Below are positions 1 through 7,480 of a stretch of 32,509 nucleotides of DNA, piece by piece. Within the stretch, counting starts at the first letter, position 1. The number at the start of each line of letters is the position of its first letter. The DNA is from a virus, in the IMG/VR virus record IMGVR_UViG_3300027763_000159, positions 1 through 32,509 of that record; one strand, written 5' to 3'. Below the pieces are notes generated by a model, which was not told the DNA's origin, ran no database searches, and was given only the letters and a program-made list of their open reading frames with translations. The position numbers and the translations under genes were made by a program.

Positions 1-606
1 ATCAACTTTTTCCATATCTTTTCTAATGGCTGATCTAATATGTGTTAAAATACAATTATCCAATACTACATTTTTTAGTCCCATCTCCGTAGACATAAGA
101 GACAAAGCAATATCAACCCAGCCATAATAGTGAACAGGCACAAATTCCCGCATTTGTTTTAATACTTTAGTATTGTAAAACGGAACCACATTTTCTACAA
201 ATTGTCTAGGTCCCAATATTCTAGGGACATTTCCAATTGGTAGCATAGGGGAATGTCTAGGACAATCTTCATCATCTAATGCCGGGGAAATAATACCTAC
301 ATCTTCTTTAAAGTATTCCGATACGCGAGAAATTAGATTGTCTGGGATGTTAGTTATATCGTTATTAAAAATTCCAACAAAAAGATTTTCTTTATCGCAG
401 TAATTATTGATAACATAATCATAAAAACCACCCACTCCTAAATTATTAGAACCCAAATCTATGGTTTGTTCATTAGAAAATTTTAATTCCGGAATGTAAG
501 AGTTTTCAAGTACAAATACATTATCTGTTTGTTTGCGAAGAGCAGAATATACATGGTCAGTATACTCCTTCGAATTGTGAGATAAAATAAAAATTATATG
601 ATTCAT
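1..606 (-). CDS. GT2-type glycosyltransferase, 3' end cut by window edge
   Basis: An open frame starts at the ATG at 604-606 and runs off the left edge without a stop, giving about 202 visible residues. The start overlaps the TGA of the dehydratase gene (ATGA), so the two are probably translationally coupled. The N-terminus ([19 protein letters not shown]) looks like a GT-A nucleotide-binding strand. A NLGVGG motif, then a FNND segment in the place of the DXD metal-binding motif, then a [11 protein letters not shown] block near residue 170 all match the layout of GT2 rhamnosyl/galactofuranosyl-type transferases. Inference: it adds a sugar to a surface or nucleic-acid acceptor, possibly using the deoxyhexose made by its neighbour. 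Donor and acceptor cannot be read from the sequence, and the true length is unknown. Confidence 0.72.
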   Translation of the reverse strand, partial: MNHIIFILSHNSKEYTDHVYSALRKQTDNVFVLENSYIPELKFSNEQTIDLGSNNLGVGGFYDYVINNYCDKENLFVGIFNNDITNIPDNLISRVSEYFKEDVGIISPALDDEDCPRHSPMLPIGNVPRILGPRQFVENVVPFYNTKVLKQMREFVPVHYYGWVDIALSLMSTEMGLKNVVLDNCILTHIRSAIRKDMEKVD

Positions 607-1610
607 TTATAGCATTCGCACATTTCTTTAACAAGCCCTTTGAAATCATATTCAGGTTCCCAACCGAGTACACTCTTAGCCTTTGTGGGATTACCTAATA
701 AAGTTTCAACTTCTGCGGGTCTAAAATACTTAGGATCAACTCGAATGATTACTTTATTTGTATTGACATCAATACCAACCTCATCCAGACCAGATCCTTC
801 CCACCGAATATTCATATTAAAATATGGTGCGGATTCTTCTACAAATTCTCGAACAGAATATTGTTTACCTGTTGCGATAACAAAATCATCTGCTTTGTCT
901 TGCTGTAGCATCATCCACATTGCTCGAACGTAATCTTTAGCATGACCCCAATCACGAAGGGCATTCATATTACCTAGATATAGACATTCTTGATTGCCCT
1001 GGCTAATATTAAAAAGAGCATCCGTAATCTTCTTAGTAACAAAGTTATAACCTCGACGAGGAGATTCATGATTAAAAAGAATACCTGAGCAGCAGAACAT
1101 ATCATACGACTCACGATAGTTCTTTACAATCCAATAACCATATAATTTAGCCACACCATATGGGGATCTGGGATAGAATGGAGTTGTTTCTGTTTGAGGA
1201 ATTTCTTGAACTTTACCATATAGTTCAGAAGTAGATGCCTGATAAATTTTAGTAGTCTTTTGCATATCAAGCAATCGAACCGATTCCAAAATCTTAAGCG
1301 TACCCAAGCCATCGACCATACCAGTATATTCAGGTGTTTCGAAAGAAACTTTAACGTGACTTTGTGCAGCAAGATTATAGATTTCGTCGGGTTTATATTT
1401 TTTAAGAACATTCATCAACGATAGAGAATCCGTAACATCTCCATAGTGTAATTTCAAATTGGGATTTTTATACAGATGATCAATCCTACCAGTATTAATC
1501 GAAGAACTTCGTCGGACGATACCATGTACTTGGTAACCTTTTTCCAATAGTAATTCTGCTAGATAAGATCCATCTTGTCCGGTAATACCGGTAATCAAAG
1601 CAACTTTCAT
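603..1610 (-). CDS. gmd: GDP-mannose 4,6-dehydratase
   Basis: This short-chain dehydratase (335 aa) converts GDP-D-mannose to GDP-4-keto-6-deoxy-D-mannose, the precursor of GDP-fucose, GDP-rhamnose and related deoxysugars. Visible hallmarks are the N-terminal NAD(P)-binding [12 protein letters not shown], the STSELYG active-site segment, the YGVAK (YxxxK) catalytic pair and the family-specific NHESPRRG motif. Length is normal for the family, so it looks intact. The start chosen is the ATG at 1610, preceded by GGAG six bases upstream; an in-frame TTG at 1625 is less likely. It sits between a GT11-like transferase and a GT2-type transferase and overlaps the latter, suggesting a sugar synthesis-and-transfer cassette. 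No GDP-fucose synthase is in the window, so the final sugar is open. Confidence 0.95.
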   Translation of the reverse strand: MKVALITGITGQDGSYLAELLLEKGYQVHGIVRRSSSINTGRIDHLYKNPNLKLHYGDVTDSLSLMNVLKKYKPDEIYNLAAQSHVKVSFETPEYTGMVDGLGTLKILESVRLLDMQKTTKIYQASTSELYGKVQEIPQTETTPFYPRSPYGVAKLYGYWIVKNYRESYDMFCCSGILFNHESPRRGYNFVTKKITDALFNISQGNQECLYLGNMNALRDWGHAKDYVRAMWMMLQQDKADDFVIATGKQYSVREFVEESAPYFNMNIRWEGSGLDEVGIDVNTNKVIIRVDPKYFRPAEVETLLGNPTKAKSVLGWEPEYDFKGLVKEMCECYK

Positions 1611-1621
1611 TAAATCTCCAT

Positions 1622-2470
1622 TCAAGTTTTTATAAATTTATACACATCCAAATGAGGTTGCGTGTAACTAAGAATTTTTTCAATTTGTTCTGGTCTTGCA
1701 GACCAACTATTTTCGGGAATATAATTTACTAAATCTATTTCAAATAATTCCACATCAATTTTACCAATAAGCATTTCATAATTTAATTGTCCAGATGCAG
1801 TAATATTTGTTGCATGGAGCTTTTGAATTTTTTCGGAGCATAATGCAGCTGCATATCCAAATGTGGACACCCCAGATGTTGCTAAATTTTTTGCATTAAG
1901 CAGAAGATCAAATGATTCCATTATATTAGATGATTCGAATATAATTACATTTTTATATTCTTCTAATTTATTTATAACAGGATTCATTCGATCCTGACAA
2001 ACTACGATTATTTTGGCATACTGTTTACATAGATAATCGTAGTATGCCATTGGATTCGGTGTCATAATACCATATGGATTATTCGGCGTAAAAATATCCC
2101 CTGTTCTAATATGTATTACAAGAGTATTATCATCCAGTTCTTGTCCGGTAGGGCTCAATTTTAACAATGGACGAATGTTCTTTTCGCAGATTTGTTTTCT
2201 GCAATAATTTAGATGAGGTACATTAAAGTCATATTGTTTACCGTCACCTTCAAAAAAGAAAAGGTCATTAAAAAATAGATTAGAATCATCTTGACCAGGA
2301 ATAAGATTAACACCAATATTGGTATCATACAATAAAGGGTGTTTCGGGTAAATAATACTTTTATTAAATCGCAATGCTAGATAATATGCATTGGAAAGAG
2401 CTTGTATAGTATTTCCCAGATATCCATAACCAAATAAATTTTTTACATATACAGTATTTAAAAGAGTCAT
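1622..2470 (-). CDS. GT11-like (fucosyltransferase-type) glycosyltransferase
   Basis: The protein is about 282 aa from the ATG at 2470. Three segments resemble alpha-1,2-fucosyltransferases of family GT11: an N-terminal [19 protein letters not shown] block (compare GGLGNQ), a central [11 protein letters not shown] block (HxRxGD donor-binding motif) and a later [15 protein letters not shown] block at the usual NSSFSWW position. The next gene makes GDP-4-keto-6-deoxymannose, a fucose precursor, which supports a GDP-deoxysugar donor. The start is uncertain: an in-frame GTG at 2494 lies inside a strong hairpin, and the ATG at 2470 has no clear Shine-Dalgarno sequence. The acceptor is unknown (host surface glycan or phage component). 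Family call is by motif only. Confidence 0.68.
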   Translation of the reverse strand: MTLLNTVYVKNLFGYGYLGNTIQALSNAYYLALRFNKSIIYPKHPLLYDTNIGVNLIPGQDDSNLFFNDLFFFEGDGKQYDFNVPHLNYCRKQICEKNIRPLLKLSPTGQELDDNTLVIHIRTGDIFTPNNPYGIMTPNPMAYYDYLCKQYAKIIVVCQDRMNPVINKLEEYKNVIIFESSNIMESFDLLLNAKNLATSGVSTFGYAAALCSEKIQKLHATNITASGQLNYEMLIGKIDVELFEIDLVNYIPENSWSARPEQIEKILSYTQPHLDVYKFIKT

Positions 2471-2477
2471 AATAGGT

Positions 2478-2504
2478 ATAGGGTGCTTGCGCACCCTATT
2501 TTTT
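2478..2504 (+). terminator. Hairpin with U-tract on the plus strand (GCAA loop on the minus strand)
   Basis: A perfect 9-bp inverted repeat (ATAGGGTGC / GCACCCTAT) with a 4-base loop is followed on the plus strand by five more T residues, the form of an intrinsic terminator for rightward transcription. No rightward gene exists to its left. On the minus strand the same stem has a GCAA (GNRA) tetraloop, is not followed by a T-tract, and lies just upstream of the ATG at 2470. It may therefore act instead as an mRNA-stabilising or translation-limiting element between cobS and the GT11-like gene. Confidence 0.6.
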
Positions 2505-2515
2505 CAAATTAATTA

Positions 2516-3712
2516 TTAAAACGGAATATCATCTACAACTGGAGCACCCTTCGCTCCTTCTTCTTCGATTACATTCTCTACTTCTGGCTCTTCCTTACTA
2601 TTCATCTTTGTATAAAGATCAAGGAAAGCATTCTTTGTATCTGTATCAAAGCGATTAATACAATATTGAATTGCATCTAGTTCACGTCCAAAGATTTTAT
2701 ATGCTTGAACAATATGAAGCAATCGACGAGTACTAATAAGATCATCTGCACCACCCTCTTCAAAAGTCTTACGAATGATACCTGCCCAAGCAATCAAACG
2801 GTCTGCATATTCTTCGTTAACCGTATCATGAGATTTCATAAAATTCATAATAATTTTCTTCTCAATTGATGCAGAGGGATATTCCTGTTCTACAGTAATA
2901 GGGAAGCGTTCCAAGAAAGCATCATCTAGAATTTGCGCTGCAATGAATCGACCATCCTCGGTACCTTTACCCTTAGTATTAGCAGTAGCAATAATATTGA
3001 AACCTTCTTTGGGATAAATAACATCTCCGTTCTTTTTATTGAACAAGGGTTTACCTTCAAGAATAGATTGCATACACATCAGTTTATTCGATCCGCGATC
3101 AATTTCATCAATCAAAAGAATTGCGCCGCGACGCATCGCAGTAATAACAGGACCTTCTCGATAAGTAATATTACCATCGACAAGAGTGCTACCACCGATC
3201 AAATCATCTTCATCTGTTTCGATACTAATATTGACACGAATACATTCTCGTTTTAGTTTAGCGCAAACTTGTTCAACCATAGTAGTCTTACCATTACCAG
3301 ACAGACCAGTAATAAAGACAGGATAGAAGTAATTAGATTTTACAATCTTTTCCATTTGTTTATAAAAACCAAAAGGAACGTAATCTTTATTTGTACTAGG
3401 AATAAGATCATCAACTTCTGTGATAAGCTTTTTCTGACGCAATTGTACAACTGGTGCCAATTCTGGAGATTGTTCTTGTTCTTTCATATTAGTTACAGTG
3501 CTTTCTTGCGTATTGTCGGCAATCAACATATTTAGGTTATAAATTTTTCCTTGTTTAATCTTAGAATTGCTAACCAAGAAATGCGGATTAGGCAGATTAT
3601 TCTTTGTAGTATAAGAAACAATCTGGTCTTTAGTTACCTTAGGACCATTATCAGCAATCAAACAATTGATCAATTCAATACGCTGAGCCGCACTATAAAA
3701 AGATTTAGACAT
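2516..3712 (-). CDS. cobS: MoxR/CobS-like AAA+ ATPase with SSB-like C-terminal tip
   Basis: The 398-aa protein has Walker A GLSGNGKT at residues 136-143, Walker B ILLIDE at 198-203, and an ATANTKGKG sensor region followed by an arginine-containing LDDAFLERF segment. This matches CobS/MoxR AAA+ ATPases, often annotated cobS in T4-like phages. The family's known members pair with vWA proteins to remodel client proteins or insert metals; a role in cobalamin synthesis is not implied here. The first ~60 residues resemble a small separate domain. The acidic tail ends in VVDDIPF, matching the DDIPF tip of bacterial SSB. The gene follows the CobT-like partner, has its own near-consensus promoter overlapping the cobT stop, and has an AAGGTGA ribosome site before the ATG at 3712. 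The phage function is unknown. Confidence 0.88.
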   Translation of the reverse strand: MSKSFYSAAQRIELINCLIADNGPKVTKDQIVSYTTKNNLPNPHFLVSNSKIKQGKIYNLNMLIADNTQESTVTNMKEQEQSPELAPVVQLRQKKLITEVDDLIPSTNKDYVPFGFYKQMEKIVKSNYFYPVFITGLSGNGKTTMVEQVCAKLKRECIRVNISIETDEDDLIGGSTLVDGNITYREGPVITAMRRGAILLIDEIDRGSNKLMCMQSILEGKPLFNKKNGDVIYPKEGFNIIATANTKGKGTEDGRFIAAQILDDAFLERFPITVEQEYPSASIEKKIIMNFMKSHDTVNEEYADRLIAWAGIIRKTFEEGGADDLISTRRLLHIVQAYKIFGRELDAIQYCINRFDTDTKNAFLDLYTKMNSKEEPEVENVIEEEGAKGAPVVDDIPF

Positions 3713-3740
3713 AGTTCACCTTTCATCATGATAATAATTA

Positions 3741-3769
3741 ATTATATATTCAAACACAAATCTTGTCAA
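3741..3769 (-). promoter_or_regulatory. Near-perfect sigma70-type promoter for the cobS-like gene
   Basis: Minus strand: TTGACA (3764-3769), 17-base spacer, TATAAT (3741-3746). Both hexamers match the consensus exactly. The -35 box overlaps the TGA stop of the upstream cobT-like gene, and the expected transcript start lies shortly before the ATG at 3712. It is preceded by TGC, as at two other promoters in the window. Likely an early promoter read by host RNA polymerase. Confidence 0.88.
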
Positions 3770-6042
3770 GCAATTTGCTCAATAAATTTGTTCAAAAATA
3801 CTCGATTTGTTTGCTTTGTTTTTTGCATTTTTAGAAATGCTTTTCTATAATCAGAGACACTTGCATCCTTACCTACTTCAAGTTCCTCGTCATCTAGATC
3901 TAGAGATGATTCTCCAGGAAGAACAAACTGCATCTTATATCCCGGCATTTGTATTGCGGCAAACTTCGAATTTTTAATAGATTTTGCAGCTTCGTTTGCA
4001 GTATTAGATGACATAAATTTACCCATACGTTCTACATAGTGTATCAAACGATTAGGTGACGGCTTAGGCATAATATAAAACCCAATAACATTTGATCCAG
4101 TAGATTTAGCTAAAATATCCAATAAAGCAACTTCTGTTCTTTCATTAGGTTTTTTACTACCACGAATTCCCGTAGCCTTATCTGTAATAACTAAGTTATT
4201 ATCTAGAAGAGGATCTCTGGTATATGATGGTTTAGGATCCGTATAAGTATATTTTTTATATTTACTACCAGCATAACTAAACTCTTCTATATTTTTAATG
4301 ATGCCTGGTGTTCTATTGCCTTCGCCATCTGTCAAGAAAATTGTATTAACAATATCTAATTTATAATTGGTTTTAAATTGCTTAGTTATTTCAATTGCAG
4401 CCGCGGTAGCTTCAACCAAAGGAGTACCATTCATAATATGTGCTTCAGAATTACATCGAATTTTTGGTGGAGGCTGCATTCTTCGATAATAAGTAGACCC
4501 TAGTCCCAGTAATAGTTTAACTGCTCTATTAAAATCAGCAGTATTCATAGTGCTACTAAGATATTCTGCAAGGAAAAAAGAACTATTATCGAAATGCAAA
4601 TCACCAATGGTTTCAGAAAACTTATAACTATTAGCAAAGTTTCCATATCCTGCTCGTAAAGGTTGGGTAGGAAAGTAAATAGAATGCGATCCTGGCTCAT
4701 CCGAAAATGAAAATACTCGATACGGGATATTAACTTTTCTACAAAATATTGCAAGAATAATTGTCTGTTCGATTGTTGCCCGGATGTTGTCAGTCATAGA
4801 ACCAGAAAAATCAATAAACATCAGCAATCCGTGATTTTTGCCTTTCGGTACTGTAGTTACCCGTTTAAAGATATCCGCATTGTATTGATAAGTATATGCC
4901 TTTTTGACATCAATTGCTCCAGTTTTTGCAGTTGCTGCTCGGGCATATTGCTTTGCATTCCTACGAAGTTCAAACTCTTTAATTAAGTATGAAATATAAT
5001 TTTTATTAGCATCCATAAAAGTTTTGTATATCTGCGAAATTTCTGCAGTAGCTAAACTTTCCAGCTCCTGTTCAGATTTACTAACATCAAGATATTCTGT
5101 AACTTTTGAAAAACTATCTTGTTGTATAACCTTTTTATAAGGAACAACAATAGCATCTAGTTTCATTTCAGGCAAATTTCCGTAGATGTAAGGGCGGGAT
5201 TTTGCATCAAGCAAATCTGATTCTTTATTACGAAAAATTTTATCAGTAATAGAAGAGGATTCTTCAGAGTCTTCTTCTTCGTTTTCATCATCTTTACCAT
5301 CCTTAGATGACATACGTTCAAGTACTTCTTTAAGAGTACTAATTTTATCTTCTAATTCTTCTTTTTCGGAATCGTCGCCAAAATCATCAGAATTGAAATC
5401 ATCAAAATCATCTAGATTATCGGAACTACCTCCCATGTTTTCAAGCTCTTCCTCAAGCTCATCTAGCATTTGTTTAAGTTTAGATTTTTCTTCCTTACCC
5501 ATCTCAAAAAGTATTTTAGAAATACTAACAACATCTTCCCAAGTTTCAAGTTTTAAGATTTTATCTACAAATACTTTTTCTTCATCAGAGAAATAGATAT
5601 TTGCAAATGGTCCAATCTTAAAGTGTAAATTGATTCGGTCAATTAATGGAAGAAATTCAGATTGAATAAGTCTAGATGGACCAAAGAATTCTTTGGCTGT
5701 CAATTCTTCATACGCAGCAAAGAATGAAGGCTTCAAGCCAGGATAGAGATCTTTAATTTTACGTTCGATTCGAACGTCTTCAATGACATTCAGGTAAGTT
5801 TTAAAACCTCCAGAATATTGCTTGATAGCATCGTGCCAACCCGCAGGTGGAGTATGTAGGCAATGAGAGACTTCGTGACCCATGAGAAGGTCATAAAGTT
5901 CAGGGGACATATCTTTCCAGATAGGGCACACCAAAAGCCGTGCAGAAAGATCAAAGTAAGCTGTTGCTACTTTTTTATGTTCAATGCGAATATTCTCTTT
6001 GGCAAGAAGCTTCGCAAGAATTGATTTAGATTGTACTAGCAT
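3766..6042 (-). CDS. cobT: CobT-like protein: metallopeptidase motif plus vWA domain
   Basis: The protein is 758 aa from the ATG at 6042, chosen because GGAG lies just upstream; the frame is open a further 18 codons but that part overlaps the promoter. Near residues 56-60 is HEVSH (HExxH), followed by NVIEDVRIERK, as in CobT and vWA-linked metallopeptidases. A very acidic, Ser-rich stretch lies around 195-265. A vWA domain begins near residue 404, with the MIDAS motif DFSGSM at 411-416 and a later FLTDGEGN. CobT-type proteins partner MoxR/CobS-type AAA+ ATPases, and that partner is the next gene. Known pairs act in metal insertion or complex remodelling; the client in this phage is unknown. 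The long acidic linker resembles that of cobaltochelatase CobT. Confidence 0.85.
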   Translation of the reverse strand: MLVQSKSILAKLLAKENIRIEHKKVATAYFDLSARLLVCPIWKDMSPELYDLLMGHEVSHCLHTPPAGWHDAIKQYSGGFKTYLNVIEDVRIERKIKDLYPGLKPSFFAAYEELTAKEFFGPSRLIQSEFLPLIDRINLHFKIGPFANIYFSDEEKVFVDKILKLETWEDVVSISKILFEMGKEEKSKLKQMLDELEEELENMGGSSDNLDDFDDFNSDDFGDDSEKEELEDKISTLKEVLERMSSKDGKDDENEEEDSEESSSITDKIFRNKESDLLDAKSRPYIYGNLPEMKLDAIVVPYKKVIQQDSFSKVTEYLDVSKSEQELESLATAEISQIYKTFMDANKNYISYLIKEFELRRNAKQYARAATAKTGAIDVKKAYTYQYNADIFKRVTTVPKGKNHGLLMFIDFSGSMTDNIRATIEQTIILAIFCRKVNIPYRVFSFSDEPGSHSIYFPTQPLRAGYGNFANSYKFSETIGDLHFDNSSFFLAEYLSSTMNTADFNRAVKLLLGLGSTYYRRMQPPPKIRCNSEAHIMNGTPLVEATAAAIEITKQFKTNYKLDIVNTIFLTDGEGNRTPGIIKNIEEFSYAGSKYKKYTYTDPKPSYTRDPLLDNNLVITDKATGIRGSKKPNERTEVALLDILAKSTGSNVIGFYIMPKPSPNRLIHYVERMGKFMSSNTANEAAKSIKNSKFAAIQMPGYKMQFVLPGESSLDLDDEELEVGKDASVSDYRKAFLKMQKTKQTNRVFLNKFIEQIA

Positions 6043-6067
6043 ATCTACTCCTATAGAACTTTTCTTT

Positions 6068-6096
6068 ATTATAAAGCCTATAGGAGCAGATGTCAA
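6068..6096 (-). promoter_or_regulatory. Consensus sigma70-type promoter for the cobT-like gene
   Basis: Minus strand: TTGACA (6091-6096), exactly 17 bases, TATAAT (6068-6073). Both boxes are exact matches. It lies in the 61-base gap before the ATG at 6042, with the predicted start near 6061. The -35 box is preceded by ATGC, as at the queE promoter. This is one of the strongest host-type promoters in the window. Confidence 0.9.
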
Positions 6097-6103
6097 GCAT
6101 TTT

Positions 6104-6379
6104 TTATTCGGAACGCGTGATAGCCAAGATTTTTTCGATTTGTTGTTCGATCTTTTCTACTCTATTTGGCCAATGTATATATTCCTTTTCAGGATTCTTG
6201 GTCAAATTCACAAGCAGAGGTAGTATCATCTGTTCAAGTTGCTGAAGTTTTGATTTTAACTTGGCATCGTTATTTGAATTGACTTCGCTTATAAATGGAT
6301 CAACCAAGTCGGTTTCATTGACTGCGGTGAATCCAAAGTCATGAGCGCCTGCGTAATATTCTAAAGGGATCTTACTCAT
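6104..6379 (-). CDS. Small conserved-looking phage protein of unknown function
   Basis: The 91-aa protein starts at the ATG at 6379, which overlaps the TGA of the oxygenase gene (ATGA). The C-terminal half contains NLTKNPEKEYIHWPNR followed by a short helical tail (VEKIEQQIEKIL). I recall similar NPxKEYIxWPNR small proteins in many T4-like phages, without a known function. There are no membrane segments and no recognisable catalytic motif. It is the last gene before the cobT promoter and so the probable end of the gp47-gp46-def-oxygenase run. Confidence 0.75.
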   Translation of the reverse strand: MSKIPLEYYAGAHDFGFTAVNETDLVDPFISEVNSNNDAKLKSKLQQLEQMILPLLVNLTKNPEKEYIHWPNRVEKIEQQIEKILAITRSE

Positions 6380-6963
6380 TTGAATGCTGGTCCAAGAATC
6401 CAACCCACCAATGCTTTACGTGTACCTTTTGTTACAGGTGTCACTTCATGTAAAACATAAGACGGGAAGAAAGTAATACCACCCTTTTGTTTAGCAATTG
6501 GCCAAGGGTTGTGCATATTATGAATAAGCATATCCCCACCTTCATATTCTGAAGGGTCAGAAAGTTGAACAGTGAAGCTCAACTTTCTTGGAGTTTTTCC
6601 TGGACCGATATGATGCATATCAACGTGCTTGTCATAAAATCCGCCGGGTTCGTATACAGAATATTGTAGTGATTCGATTGTATCTAAATCAAATTGAAAC
6701 CATTCTTGATTTGCTCTATGAATATGGTCTGTGAGAATTCTATATAACCAAGCAGTATCCTCAGAAGGATGAATCCAAGAAATTTCGGTTTTTCTTATTT
6801 CCTCAACAATAGAGCCACCTGGCTTGTCCTCTGCCCCACCAACCTTTGCGGGCGTCATGTCTAAACCACTACCATGTCTAATAATGCCCTCGACCTGATC
6901 TGCATCAAAAGCATTTTCATAATAACAATAACTATTGACTTTGTGCGTGTGTAGTTGCCACAT
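6376..6963 (-). CDS. 2-oxoglutarate/Fe(II)-dependent oxygenase (prolyl-4-hydroxylase-like)
   Basis: The protein is 195 aa from the ATG at 6963, preceded by TTAGGAG. The iron-binding facial triad is visible as H113-x-D115 in YDKHVDMHH and H172 in SYVLHEV, with R182 ten residues later to bind 2-oxoglutarate. GGDMLIH and ITFFPSYVLHEV are typical of P4H/PKHD-type hydroxylases. Length fits a single double-stranded beta-helix domain. The start lies 32 bases inside the end of the deformylase gene. Such oxygenases are common in marine T4-like phages, with substrates mostly unknown. Hydroxylation of a protein or of a DNA base are both possible here; the sequence does not decide. Confidence 0.88.
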   Translation of the reverse strand: MWQLHTHKVNSYCYYENAFDADQVEGIIRHGSGLDMTPAKVGGAEDKPGGSIVEEIRKTEISWIHPSEDTAWLYRILTDHIHRANQEWFQFDLDTIESLQYSVYEPGGFYDKHVDMHHIGPGKTPRKLSFTVQLSDPSEYEGGDMLIHNMHNPWPIAKQKGGITFFPSYVLHEVTPVTKGTRKALVGWILGPAFK

Positions 6964-7480
6964 TCTTATTTCTCCTAAGTTTAATATCAAGTTTTCTTCT
7001 TTTACGTGAAGCCACATCCCATTTCAAAGGAGAGACTCGTTGTTTCATTGTCATACCTACCATATGATCATATTCATGTAAGAATATTTTAGCAGTAAAA
7101 TTACTCAATGTTACTGTTCTAGTTTCTCCGGTAACATCTTGGTATGTTGCAACCACAGTCTTTGGTCTTTTAACTTTTACTGCAACCAAAGGAAAAGACA
7201 AGCATGCCTCTTCTGCTTCCCATGTATCCTCAGAAGTTTGTATAATAGTTGGATTAAATACATCCAATCTAAAATCTTGATGGGATATAACAAATACACT
7301 AACAGGTAACCCCAATTGATTTGCTGCTAAACCAACTGCCTTATATCTGTGAATTTTATCAAATAATAGATCTGCCAATTCTTGTGCAGGAATCGGTCCA
7401 TTAAAATCGAATTTTGCTGGGGGTATGTATAGTGCGGAATGAGTTTCCGGTACTAATTCTAAATTTTTCAAATCAATCAT
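6932..7480 (-). CDS. def: Peptide deformylase
   Basis: The 182-aa metallohydrolase removes the N-formyl group from new proteins. All three signature motifs are present: GLAANQLG at 50-57 (GxGLAAxQ), EEACLSFP with metal ligand C93 (usually EGCLS), and HEYDHMVG with ligands H135 and H139 and catalytic E136. It should therefore be active. The C-terminus is basic (KRRKLDIKLRRNK). The ATG at 7480 overlaps the TGA of gp46, and AGGA precedes it. Phage-borne deformylases are known from marine T4-like phages, where they are thought to help process new proteins in infected cells. Confidence 0.93.
   Translation of the reverse strand: MIDLKNLELVPETHSALYIPPAKFDFNGPIPAQELADLLFDKIHRYKAVGLAANQLGLPVSVFVISHQDFRLDVFNPTIIQTSEDTWEAEEACLSFPLVAVKVKRPKTVVATYQDVTGETRTVTLSNFTAKIFLHEYDHMVGMTMKQRVSPLKWDVASRKRRKLDIKLRRNKNVATTHAQSQ

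Noticed and set aside
1969-1976. TATAAATA late box inside the GT11-like gene
   Set aside because: Internal to coding sequence, about 360 bases before the next start; probably chance.
2516-6042. Cobalamin (cobaltochelatase) biosynthesis
   Set aside because: Only CobS/CobT-like proteins occur, with no CobN or other cobalamin genes; the family names reflect domain similarity.
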